From Haloechinothrix halophila YIM 93223 (GTDB taxonomy: Bacteria > Actinomycetota > Actinomycetes > Mycobacteriales > Pseudonocardiaceae), in assembly GCF_000504245.1 (NCBI RefSeq), contig NZ_KI632509.1:1673723-1737722 (forward strand): a DNA stretch of 64,000 bases, given 5' to 3'. Below are positions 10,497 to 18,843 of the stretch, one piece after another. The notes below the pieces were generated by a model. The model did no database searches and was not told the origin of the DNA. It saw only the letters and a program-made list of their open reading frames with translations. A program made the translations under genes and the position numbers. Numbering within the stretch: position 1 is the first letter of the stretch; the number at the start of each line of letters is the position of its first letter.

Positions 10497-12869
10497 GTGG
10501 TCGAGCAGAACGCCCACGAAGGGTTGATCGGGGCCCGGGTGCGCCGGAAGGAAGATCTCAGGCTGCTGACCGGTCGCACGCAGTTCGTCGATGACGTTCA
10601 GCTGTCCGGCATGCTGGAGGCTGCCGTCCTCCGTAGTCCCGTGCCTCACGCGCGGATCGTCAGTATCGATGTGAGCGAAGCGCTGGAACATCCTGGCGTG
10701 TACGCGGTGATGACCGGTGCCGAGGTAAAAGAGGCGGTGAGCTCGCCGCAACCGGTGATCTGGCGCATGATTCCCGACCAATTGATACCCGACGGCTACC
10801 CGCTCGCTGTCGATAAGGTTCGTTACGTCGGTCAAGGGGTCGCCGCGGTCGCGGCCAAGGACCGCGCGACGGCCGAGGACGCGCTTGAGCTGATCGACGT
10901 CGAGTACGAGGAACTTCCCGCTGTCGCTTCGCTGGAGGACGCCCTCGCGGAGGACGCCCCGAAGCTGTACGAGGACTGGCCAAGCAACGTGAGCGGCAGT
11001 ACAACAATCCCCAAGGGTGATGTCGCCGCCGCGTTCGCTGATGCTGACGTGGTAGTCACCGAATCTTTCCGGTTCGCCAGGCAGACCGGCGCGCCACTTG
11101 AGACGCGAGGCGTCGTGGCGACCTGGGATCCGTACACCAGCCACCTCGACATCTGGCTGTCTACTCAATCGCCCAACCTCGCGCGGGACCTGCTGGGTGA
11201 GGTCCTCGGCATCTCGGTCGACAAAATCCGAGTTCGCACGCCCGATGTAGGTGGGGGCTTCGGCAACAAGTTCGACTTCTATGGTGAGGAGATCGTCGCC
11301 GCCATACTGTCGCGGAGTACGGGACGGTCGGTGAAGCTCATCGAGGACAGGATGGAGAGCTTCGTCGCGAACGCGCACTCACGTGAGCAGAAGATCGATG
11401 TCGAGCTCGCCGCGACGTCCGACGGTGCGATCACCGGACTGAGGGCCACTGTGTACGCGGTGCTGGGTGGGCAGCTCGGCACGGTCGGCATCGGGCCATG
11501 CTGGACGACGGCGGCCCTGATGACCGGGCCCTACGACATCCCCAACGCGGAGCTCTCCGTCGTTGGTGTCATGACCAACCGCTCTCCGTACGGTTCCTAC
11601 CGCGGTTGGGGCCAACCGAAGTCGAACTTCGTTCATGAACGGATGGTCGAGTTGCTGTCTCGGCGCATCGGCATGGACGCACAGGAGATCCGCAGGAAGA
11701 ACTTCGTACCTCCCGACGCGTTCCCGTACGCCAGCCCGGTGTTCTTCTATGACAGCGGTCGTTATGCCGACTGCCTCGACCTCTGTGAGAAGTCAGTCGA
11801 GCAAGCGGGCTGGCTTGAACGTCGCGACAAGGCTCGCGCTGACGGCACCGCGGTCGGGATCGGCTACTCGTTCCATGTCGAGATCACGGCGTTCGGCCCT
11901 AGCCGCATCCTCAACATGGCTGGATTGCAACACGCTGGCTTTGATGAGGAAGTCGTGCGCATCGACTCCACCGGCCACGTCACCGTCTATACCGGACAGA
12001 GTGCCATGGGGCAGGGTGTGCAGACCGCGCTCGCGCAGGTCGCGGCCCAATCTCTTGGTGTGGCACTGGACGACGTCACGGTTGTCGTCGGCGACACCGA
12101 CACGTGTCCGTACACGGGTTACGGCACCGGCGCCAGTCGTGCCGCCGCGGTCGGCGGTGGTGCGGTGCTCACGGCCGCGACGCGCCTGAAAGAAAAGGTG
12201 CTCCGTATCGCTGGGCAGATCTTGGAGGCTTCGCCAGAGGATCTTGTTGTCCAGGACGGCCGGGTCTCGGTGACCGGAGCGCCGGACAAGTCGATCAGTA
12301 TGGCCGAAATCGGCGACGCCTCGTATCGACGCATGAACGGGCTGCTTCCTGAGACCGAGTCGCCCACGCTGGAGGAACGGGAGGTGTTCGATCCAGCCAA
12401 CGTCGCGTTCTCCTATGGGTGCACCGCGGTACTGACCGAGGTGGACACCGAAACCGGCGAGGTTCGGCTGCTGGACTACCTCATCGCGCACGACTGCGGA
12501 ACCGTGATCAACCCGCTCATCGTGGACGGCCAGCTCCACGGCGGCGCGGCCCAGGCGATCGGCGGCGCGCTCTACGAAGAGCTTGTTTACGGCGATGACG
12601 GGCAGATCCAGACGACCACGTTCATGGACTACTTGATCCCGACGGCGACCGAGATCCCGCCGTTCCGGCTCGAGCACATGGCCACGGTCGCGGACCACAT
12701 TCCCGGCGGTTTCAAAGGCATGGGGGAGGGCGGCACCATCGGCGGCGGCGCGGCCATCGCACATTCGGTCGAGGATGCGCTTTCTGACTACGGCGTCTCC
12801 ATCACATCGCTTCCGATCACACCTCCACGACTGCTGGCCGCGATGCGGGCCGGGAAGGACAACGGATGA
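10497..12869 (+). CDS. Molybdenum hydroxylase large (Mo-cofactor) subunit, CoxL/XDH family
   Basis: 791 residues from GTG 10497, chosen for its GGAGG ribosome site; an ATG at 10422 would add a non-family tail. Family signs are the N-terminal a/b-hammerhead domain (GARVRRKEDLRLLTGRTQFV), the cofactor-binding GGGFGNKFDF, and the C-terminal GMGEGGTIGGGAA with the expected catalytic Glu. The active-site loop reads SPYGSYRGWGQP, not the CSFR loop of true form I CO dehydrogenase. The enzyme is therefore a hydroxylase of unknown, probably heterocyclic, substrate. It overlaps the FAD subunit by ATGA and begins a seven-gene operon. Confidence 0.9.
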   Translation: MVEQNAHEGLIGARVRRKEDLRLLTGRTQFVDDVQLSGMLEAAVLRSPVPHARIVSIDVSEALEHPGVYAVMTGAEVKEAVSSPQPVIWRMIPDQLIPDGYPLAVDKVRYVGQGVAAVAAKDRATAEDALELIDVEYEELPAVASLEDALAEDAPKLYEDWPSNVSGSTTIPKGDVAAAFADADVVVTESFRFARQTGAPLETRGVVATWDPYTSHLDIWLSTQSPNLARDLLGEVLGISVDKIRVRTPDVGGGFGNKFDFYGEEIVAAILSRSTGRSVKLIEDRMESFVANAHSREQKIDVELAATSDGAITGLRATVYAVLGGQLGTVGIGPCWTTAALMTGPYDIPNAELSVVGVMTNRSPYGSYRGWGQPKSNFVHERMVELLSRRIGMDAQEIRRKNFVPPDAFPYASPVFFYDSGRYADCLDLCEKSVEQAGWLERRDKARADGTAVGIGYSFHVEITAFGPSRILNMAGLQHAGFDEEVVRIDSTGHVTVYTGQSAMGQGVQTALAQVAAQSLGVALDDVTVVVGDTDTCPYTGYGTGASRAAAVGGGAVLTAATRLKEKVLRIAGQILEASPEDLVVQDGRVSVTGAPDKSISMAEIGDASYRRMNGLLPETESPTLEEREVFDPANVAFSYGCTAVLTEVDTETGEVRLLDYLIAHDCGTVINPLIVDGQLHGGAAQAIGGALYEELVYGDDGQIQTTTFMDYLIPTATEIPPFRLEHMATVADHIPGGFKGMGEGGTIGGGAAIAHSVEDALSDYGVSITSLPITPPRLLAAMRAGKDNG

Positions 12870-13738
12870 AGGCCGCGACTTTCGAGTACGTTCGAGCGAC
12901 CTCGGTCGACGAAGTTGTACGGACACTCGCCGATGATGAGGACGCGAAGATTCTCGCGGGTGGCCAGAGCCTCGTGCCATTGCTCAATATGCGGCTCGCG
13001 CGGCCGACCACGATTATCGATATCAGTCGGATCGACGACCTGTCGTACGTGCGCAGGGCGAATGGTCATCTCGAGATCGGAGCGCTGACCAAGCACCGCG
13101 TTGTGGAGACGTCGGAGCTGGTGCACCGCCATGTCCCGCTGCTCGCCGACGCGTTGCGGTATGTCGGTCATGTGACGATCCGCAACCGCGGCACCATCGG
13201 TGGCAGCATCGCGCACGCTGATCCCGCGGCGGAACTGCCTGCCACGTGCGTCGCGTTGGACGCCCAGCTCGTGGTCCAGGGACCACGAGGTCAACGAGTG
13301 ATCGCAGCGGCGGACTTCTTCCACGGTTACCTCATGACCGCGCTCGATCCCGAAGAGGTCATCACCGAGCTGCGGGTCCCAGTCCTCGCGAAGGGAACTG
13401 GGTGCGCGGTTGAGGAGCTCGCCCGCCGGAGCGGTGACTTCGCGCTTGTCGCGGTGTTCGCCGCGGTGACCCTTGAACTGGACGGCACGTGCCGGGAGGC
13501 CCGGATCGCGGTGGCCGGTGCGGGACCGGCGCCGGTGCGTGCCACAGCGGCCGAGGCCATCTTGAGAGGCAATGCGGTCACCACTGACGTGATCACGGCC
13601 GCGGCCAATGCGGTCGCCGACGCGACAGACCCGCCCAGCGACATCCATGGTCCCGCCGAGTACCGGCGAGAGATGGCTGCCGTGCTCAGCCGCCGGGCGA
13701 TCAAACAGGCAACCAACCGAGCGAATGGTGGTGTGTAG
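12866..13738 (+). CDS. Molybdenum hydroxylase FAD-binding subunit, CoxM family
   Basis: 290 residues with the CoxM FAD signature: AGGQSLVPLLNMRLARP for the first pyrophosphate loop and IRNRGTIGGSIAHADPAAEL for the second. A CO-dehydrogenase flavoprotein C-terminal domain follows. This subunit passes electrons from the iron-sulfur subunit to an external acceptor. The ATG overlaps the end of the large subunit gene (ATGA), and the small subunit begins one base after its stop, so translation is likely coupled. The start is unambiguous (MKAATFEYVRATS). Confidence 0.93.
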   Translation: MKAATFEYVRATSVDEVVRTLADDEDAKILAGGQSLVPLLNMRLARPTTIIDISRIDDLSYVRRANGHLEIGALTKHRVVETSELVHRHVPLLADALRYVGHVTIRNRGTIGGSIAHADPAAELPATCVALDAQLVVQGPRGQRVIAAADFFHGYLMTALDPEEVITELRVPVLAKGTGCAVEELARRSGDFALVAVFAAVTLELDGTCREARIAVAGAGPAPVRATAAEAILRGNAVTTDVITAAANAVADATDPPSDIHGPAEYRREMAAVLSRRAIKQATNRANGGV

Positions 13739-14221
13739 ATGACTGGCAAAGTAACCGTCACTCTTAAGGTGAACGGTCGCACGTTTAGCGCTGACTGCGA
13801 GCCCAGGAAGACGCTCGCCGACTTCCTGCGCCAGGACCTCGGATTCACCGGCGTCCATCTCGGCTGCGAGCACGGCGTATGCGGAGCATGCACCATCAGC
13901 GTCGACGGGAGCACCGCGCGCTCCTGCTGCATGCTCGCCGTGCAGGCAGAGGGTACGGAAGTCACCACGGTTGAGGGACTCGCGAGTGACGGAAATCTGC
14001 ACCCACTGCAGGAAGCCTTTTGGAAACACCACGGCTTGCAATGCGGCTTCTGTACCCCTGGGATGCTGGCCGCCGCGTCCGAGCTGCTTGAGGACAACCC
14101 GGATCCGACAGCGGACGAAATTCGTGAAGGAATTTCAGGTAATCTGTGTCGCTGTACGGGCTACCAGTTCATCGTTGACTCGGTCCAAGACGCCGCGCAG
14201 CACCTACGCTCGACGACGTGA
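13739..14221 (+). CDS. Molybdenum hydroxylase 2Fe-2S subunit, CoxS family
   Basis: 160 residues. The plant-type ferredoxin cluster is bound by C43, C48, C51 and C63 (GCEHGVCGAC). The second cluster is bound by QCGFCTPGM and NLCRCTGYQ. Together with the large and FAD subunits it completes a three-subunit xanthine-dehydrogenase-type enzyme. Gene order here is L-M-S, unlike the M-S-L order of classical carboxydotroph clusters. Its stop overlaps the GTG start of coxD. Confidence 0.95.
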   Translation: MTGKVTVTLKVNGRTFSADCEPRKTLADFLRQDLGFTGVHLGCEHGVCGACTISVDGSTARSCCMLAVQAEGTEVTTVEGLASDGNLHPLQEAFWKHHGLQCGFCTPGMLAAASELLEDNPDPTADEIREGISGNLCRCTGYQFIVDSVQDAAQHLRSTT

Positions 14222-15111
14222 CGACACCAGTCGAGCCGCATCCGGCGTTCCCGACGATCGCCCATCTCGAGAAGGCGCTCCGTGAACAGGACTACCTGTC
14301 CGACCACGGGCTGGCGACCGCACTGTTCCTCGCGCTCGGTATGCGACGGCCACTGCTCCTTGAGGGTGAAGCCGGCGTTGGCAAGACCGAGGTAGCCAAG
14401 ACACTGGCACAACTGCTCGGCAGTGAGCTTGTCCGGCTGCAATGTTACGAAGGCATCGACGCGGCGCAGGCCATCTACGAGTGGGACTATTCGCGGCAGC
14501 TGTTGTATGCGAGGGCATCTCACGAGCTGCACCAGGATCCGCGTCGCAGCGTAGGCGAGCTTTACGGTCCAGAGTTTCTGCTCGAGCGTCCCTTGCTGCG
14601 AGCTATCAAGTCTGGATCGCGCGCGGTGCTGCTCATCGATGAACTGGACCGCGCGGACGATGAGTTCGAAGCATTCCTGCTGGAAATACTCTCCGAGTAC
14701 GCTGTCACCATCCCTGAGGTGGGCACGATCAGTGCGGAGTCGCCGCCAGTCGTGATCATCACCTCCAATCGCACTCGTGAGCTACACGATGCACTCAAGC
14801 GGCGGTGCCTGTACCACTGGATCGACTTCCCCACGCTGGAACGGGAGGTGGAGATCATCCGGTTACGCGTTCCCGACGCCTCGGAGCGGCTGGCGATCTC
14901 GGTGGCGACCGCGGTGTCCCGGCTGCGTGATCTTGACCTGATCAAGCAGCCGGGTGTGGCGGAGGCGATCGATTGGACGGCTGCGGTGGCTCTCGTCGGT
15001 GCGCACGAGATTGATGCCGATGTCGCCGAGTCCACGATCGGATCGGTGGTCAAGAACCGCGAGGACACTGAACGAGCTACGGCCGCGTTGGCCGAGACGT
15101 TCCATGACTGA
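14218..15111 (+). CDS. coxD: CoxD-like MoxR AAA+ ATPase
   Basis: 297 residues of the MoxR AAA+ group. Walker A is LLLEGEAGVGKTEVAK, Walker B is AVLLIDELDRAD, and sensor 1 is VVIITSNRTRELHDALKRRC. CoxD chaperones partially unfold the apo-dehydrogenase to allow completion of the Mo site (and the Cu site in CO dehydrogenase). It starts at GTG 14218 overlapping the coxS stop, and its last 8 bp overlap coxE. MoxR ATPases usually work with a VWA protein, which is exactly what follows. Confidence 0.92.
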   Translation: MTTPVEPHPAFPTIAHLEKALREQDYLSDHGLATALFLALGMRRPLLLEGEAGVGKTEVAKTLAQLLGSELVRLQCYEGIDAAQAIYEWDYSRQLLYARASHELHQDPRRSVGELYGPEFLLERPLLRAIKSGSRAVLLIDELDRADDEFEAFLLEILSEYAVTIPEVGTISAESPPVVIITSNRTRELHDALKRRCLYHWIDFPTLEREVEIIRLRVPDASERLAISVATAVSRLRDLDLIKQPGVAEAIDWTAAVALVGAHEIDADVAESTIGSVVKNREDTERATAALAETFHD

Positions 15112-16222
15112 CGGATACGCTGACCTGGCCGGTTTCGGTGACCGGCTGCGACAGGCCGGGGTGGCGGTGAGCCCAGCCACGATGGTCGATTTCTGCGCGG
15201 CGGCCGTGCTCGCAGGGCCAGATGAGCTGTACTGGTCCGGCAAGGTGACACTCGTGTCGCGGCCGCAGGACCTACCGATCTACGACCGGGTGTTCGCGGA
15301 GTACTTCGCGGGAACGCCGATGCGGCGGACCCAGACTGTGGTACGGGCGTCCGATCAGACGCGTCTGGCCGACCTGCGCGATGACGAGGGTGACGAACTC
15401 GACGACGCCGATGGTGTGGCCAGCGCGACCGAGTTGCTGCGGCGCAAGGATTTCGCCGCGCTGTCGTCCGACGAGCTTCGCCAGCTGGCGGCGTTGCTTG
15501 CCGAGCTTAACGTCAGTCCTCCGCCGCGCAGGTCCCGGCGCTGGCGCCCGGCTCGGCGGGGTAAGCCGGACTTACGTCGTACCGTCCACCGCGCTCTGCG
15601 GTCGGCAGGCGAGCCACTGGAACGTCCCGCTCGTGTGCGTCGCTTGCGTGCACGCCGGTTGATCTTCATTCTGGACGTATCGCACTCGATGGTCGACTAC
15701 GCCCGCGCGTTGCTGATGTTCGCGCACGCGGGCGCCCGTTCCCGTGCTCCGGTGGATGTCTTTTGCTTCGGGACTCGCCTCACCCGCCTGACGGCGATGT
15801 TGTCGCGGGCGACACCGGAGGACGTGCTCGCCCGAGCCGCGGACGTGGTGCTCGATTGGGACGGTGGGACGCGGATCGGTGACTCGATCAAGCAGTTCCT
15901 GGACAGCTGCGGGCACTCCGGCCTCGCTCGCGGGGCCGTCGTGGTCGTCTGCTCGGACGGTCTCGACACCGGGGACCCTGACGTGCTCAGCACACAGATG
16001 GCGCGGCTGTCCCGGCTCACCCACCGGGTCATCTGGCTCAACCCGCTCAGCGCCAGCGCGGGTTACGAGCCGTTGGCTCGCGGCATGCGTGCCGCACTAC
16101 CGCACGTCGATGTGTTCGCCAGCGGTCACAACCTCGCCGACTTGCAGGAACTCGCTCACCTGCTGGCCGGGTTGATCGAACCGTATCGTCAGAACCGCTC
16201 ACCCTCCGCGCCGATGCCGTAG
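15104..16222 (+). CDS. coxE: CoxE-like von Willebrand factor A protein
   Basis: 372 residues. The N-terminal half is the CoxE-specific helical part (RLRQAGVAVSPATMVDFCAA). The C-terminal half is a VWA domain with a MIDAS metal site (FILDVSHSM, then VVCSDGLDTGDPD). CoxE is the partner of the CoxD ATPase in maturation of molybdenum hydroxylases. The ATG at 15104 overlaps the end of coxD. An upstream in-frame methionine (14954) would read into coxD and lacks family similarity. Residues 165-200 are very rich in arginine, probably a linker. Confidence 0.9.
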   Translation: MTDGYADLAGFGDRLRQAGVAVSPATMVDFCAAAVLAGPDELYWSGKVTLVSRPQDLPIYDRVFAEYFAGTPMRRTQTVVRASDQTRLADLRDDEGDELDDADGVASATELLRRKDFAALSSDELRQLAALLAELNVSPPPRRSRRWRPARRGKPDLRRTVHRALRSAGEPLERPARVRRLRARRLIFILDVSHSMVDYARALLMFAHAGARSRAPVDVFCFGTRLTRLTAMLSRATPEDVLARAADVVLDWDGGTRIGDSIKQFLDSCGHSGLARGAVVVVCSDGLDTGDPDVLSTQMARLSRLTHRVIWLNPLSASAGYEPLARGMRAALPHVDVFASGHNLADLQELAHLLAGLIEPYRQNRSPSAPMP

Positions 16223-16231
16223 AGTCCGACC

Positions 16232-17287
16232 ATGTGGCAGCTGCGAGCGGAGGATGTGCGGACGCTCGCGCTCGGTGCCGCGCTCCTGGGCGGCGGCGGG
16301 GGCGGGTCGACCCGCGCGGCTGCGCTGGTCGCCGAGCGTGCGCTGCGGTTGGCTGGGCCATTGACGGTGATCGATGCCGCTGAGCTCGGTGCTGACGCCT
16401 ATGCGGCGCCACTCGGGCTGGTCGGTTCGGTAACGGTCTTCGAGGAGAAGCCGCTGTCCGGGGCGGAGGTCGGACGCGCGGTCGCAGCGCTCGAGCGGTA
16501 TTCCGGCGTTCGGTTGCACGCGGTGCTCGGATTCGAGGCAGCCGGTGTCAACGCGTTGCTTGCCGTTGCCGCGGCGGCCACCCTCGGACTGCCGCTCGTG
16601 GACGCTGACGGCATGGGCAGGGCCCTCCCGCAGCTGGATCAGACAGTGTTCACGTTGAATGGGCTGGCTGTCTCTCCCATGGTCGCCGCGGACGATAAGG
16701 GAGCACTCGCGGTGCTGGATGGTGTGGACGGTCTGCTGGCGGAGCAGTTGGCGCGATCGGCCGTCGTGACCATGGGTGGCTGGGCCGTGGTGGTAATGGC
16801 GCCGCAGCGAGGCGATGATCTCGCTCGGTACGCGATTCCGCGCACGATTCACCGCGCATTGCGAGTCGGGGAAGTGCTCAGCCAGCAAGACTACGGTGCC
16901 GTTCTCAGTAGCCACGGGGGTCGCGCGCTGTTCCGCGGCCGGGTCGTCGACGTAGAAAGAGGGCCGAGAGGTCGATTCGGCGGCGGTAGCGCGATCCTGC
17001 AACATCTCGACGATGCCGATCGCATGCTGCGGGTCGAGTTCCAGAACGAGAACCTGCTCGTGCTCGAGAACGGCGAGGTACGAGCCTGTGTACCGGACAT
17101 CATCTGCCTGCTTGAGGCCGATCGTTGTCTGCCGGTGACCAGCGAAGACGTTCGGTACGGTCTCGAAGTTGACGTTCTGGTGCTGCCGTGCGCCGCGGCA
17201 TGGCGCACGCCGGCGGGGCTCGGTCTGGTGGGTCCGCGCGCGTTTGGCTACGACGTACCGTATTCGATTCCGCGAGGTGAACCGTGA
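16232..17287 (+). CDS. DUF917 (S-methyl-thiohydantoin desulfurase-like) protein
   Basis: 351 residues with DUF917 signs: glycine-rich ALLGGGGGGS, GFEAAGVNALLAVAAAATL, PLVDADGMGRALPQLDQTVF, and FQNENLLVLENG in the second domain. A member of this family was characterised as a thiohydantoin desulfurase in ergothioneine catabolism, and many others sit beside hydantoinases. Here it is inside a molybdenum-hydroxylase operon, 9 bp after coxE. Its stop overlaps the GTG start of a PucR regulator. It is a distant paralogue of the protein at 22501-23610. Substrate unknown. Confidence 0.88.
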   Translation: MWQLRAEDVRTLALGAALLGGGGGGSTRAAALVAERALRLAGPLTVIDAAELGADAYAAPLGLVGSVTVFEEKPLSGAEVGRAVAALERYSGVRLHAVLGFEAAGVNALLAVAAAATLGLPLVDADGMGRALPQLDQTVFTLNGLAVSPMVAADDKGALAVLDGVDGLLAEQLARSAVVTMGGWAVVVMAPQRGDDLARYAIPRTIHRALRVGEVLSQQDYGAVLSSHGGRALFRGRVVDVERGPRGRFGGGSAILQHLDDADRMLRVEFQNENLLVLENGEVRACVPDIICLLEADRCLPVTSEDVRYGLEVDVLVLPCAAAWRTPAGLGLVGPRAFGYDVPYSIPRGEP

Positions 17288-18837
17288 CCGAAGTTGTGGA
17301 CCGGCCTGTCACCTTGGCTGAGCTGCTTCGGCTGGAGGAGCTGGCCGGGTATGAGATCAGCGGTAGCAAGGACCGCCTTGACCGCGAGGTGCGAGACGTT
17401 GTCGTCGCTCAGGTCGGCGGCAGAACGACCATTGGCCGTGGTGCCCTTGTCGTGGCCGCCTACCGGCGCTCGTCGGGATACGAGGCTGAGCTGCTGTTGC
17501 GTAAGGCCGACACCGGTGGCGCGGTAGCGGTGATGTTGACTGGGGCGAGCCGGTTGATGTTGTCGACTCGCAGGCTCGCCGAGCGCCTCGGCATGCCGCT
17601 GCTCGCTCTACCGGACGCTGACCCGGTACATATCGCCTGGCGGGTGTCGCGTCACGTGCACGACCCCGAACGGTTCTCCGCGGTGATGCTGCCTCGTGTG
17701 CTACGCAGGCTGCGGACCCCGGTCACGAAACCGGATGAATTGATCACCATGATCAATACGGAACTCGGTGCATCGTCAGCGCTGCTGAGTTCGGATGGTG
17801 CGGTGGTCGCGGGAGAGCGTCCTGATGAGCTCCCCACGGCGCTGTTCGAACGTCCGGTTCCGCAAGCGATCGACGTCGTCGACGGGCACCTGGTGTGCGC
17901 CCCAGTATTCGTAGAGGACGTGCGCCGTCCAGAGCTCTGGCTCATTGCTCGGATACCGTCATCCCACCAGTACTGGGCGGAAGGCACCTTGCAGGCGTTG
18001 TCCGCCGCGGCCATGGCGGGAGCCAACTGGGCCGCACGGCAGCGGCTGGCGAGCGAGCGCGATGCGCGCGATCGGAGCACCCTGCTGTCAGAATTGATCG
18101 ACACGGGCGGAGCGATTCCTCGGCATCTCGCGGAGCGCGCGGTACGGGCAGGTTGGCGGCTCGACGGCTGGCATACCGGAGTTCATATTCGCGTACTGAG
18201 CGATCCGGCGTCGGTAGTGCGACATACGGCACGGGTGCGTCGCGCGTTGGACGACAACGGCTTCTCCGGGCCCGTTGTGGAGCGGACCGACGGCTGGTCC
18301 TGTTGGACCACGGAGAACCGTGAGCCGCGGAGTGCTACGTATCGGGATACCACGGCGACGATACGTAAGGCTGTCGATGCCGTGTCCGATGACCTTGACG
18401 TTGTCGCTGGTGTCGGTAGGCCCTACACCGGGCCTCGCGGCATATCCACGACCTTACGGGAGGCGCGCGAGGCATGTCTGTTCGCTGACGCAGCCAGCAA
18501 GGGCGGTCGAGTGGAGCACGTGGACGAACTCGGCGTGCGGCGGGTGCTGGCGGACTGGTACCACGCGGAGGCGTTCCGGTCGTACGCTCGCACGCTTCTC
18601 GCGCCGCTGCTCGACGCCGGCGACGACCAGCTCGTGGAAACGTTGCGGACGTACCTCGAGCTGGAATCGTCGACGTCGGCTACCGCTGCCGCGTTACGGA
18701 TACACCGCAACACCGTGATGCACCGGATAGGCCGCATCGAGCAGTTGCTGTCAATGAGCTTGTCCCGCTCAGACGAGCGGTTGGTGCTCCAGTTGGCGTG
18801 CCGGGTGTTGCGAGGCGGGGAAGAGCGCGGAGACTGA
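17284..18837 (+). CDS. PucR family transcriptional regulator
   Basis: 517 residues with the full PucR layout. An N-terminal PucR sensor domain begins VTLAELLRLEELAGYEI, a GGDEF-like middle region follows, and a C-terminal helix-turn-helix reads ATAAALRIHRNTVMHRIGRI. PucR regulators respond to nitrogen heterocycles such as purines. It overlaps the DUF917 gene (GTGA) and is the last gene of the coxL-like operon, so the regulator is made with its likely target enzymes. It converges with the Mo subunit at 18844 with 6 bp between the stops. It is only distantly related to the regulators at 25536 and 59071, which have a different N-terminus. Confidence 0.9.
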   Translation: MTEVVDRPVTLAELLRLEELAGYEISGSKDRLDREVRDVVVAQVGGRTTIGRGALVVAAYRRSSGYEAELLLRKADTGGAVAVMLTGASRLMLSTRRLAERLGMPLLALPDADPVHIAWRVSRHVHDPERFSAVMLPRVLRRLRTPVTKPDELITMINTELGASSALLSSDGAVVAGERPDELPTALFERPVPQAIDVVDGHLVCAPVFVEDVRRPELWLIARIPSSHQYWAEGTLQALSAAAMAGANWAARQRLASERDARDRSTLLSELIDTGGAIPRHLAERAVRAGWRLDGWHTGVHIRVLSDPASVVRHTARVRRALDDNGFSGPVVERTDGWSCWTTENREPRSATYRDTTATIRKAVDAVSDDLDVVAGVGRPYTGPRGISTTLREAREACLFADAASKGGRVEHVDELGVRRVLADWYHAEAFRSYARTLLAPLLDAGDDQLVETLRTYLELESSTSATAAALRIHRNTVMHRIGRIEQLLSMSLSRSDERLVLQLACRVLRGGEERGD

Positions 18838-18843
18838 CGCGCA

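Noticed and set aside
11793-14041. Two long minus-strand frames (11793-12980 and 12788-14041)
   Set aside because: Both are antisense to the molybdenum-hydroxylase subunits and encode Arg/His-rich sequence without motifs.
10497-14221. Annotation as carbon monoxide dehydrogenase
   Set aside because: The active-site loop does not have the CSFR form I motif; only the general hydroxylase family is supported.
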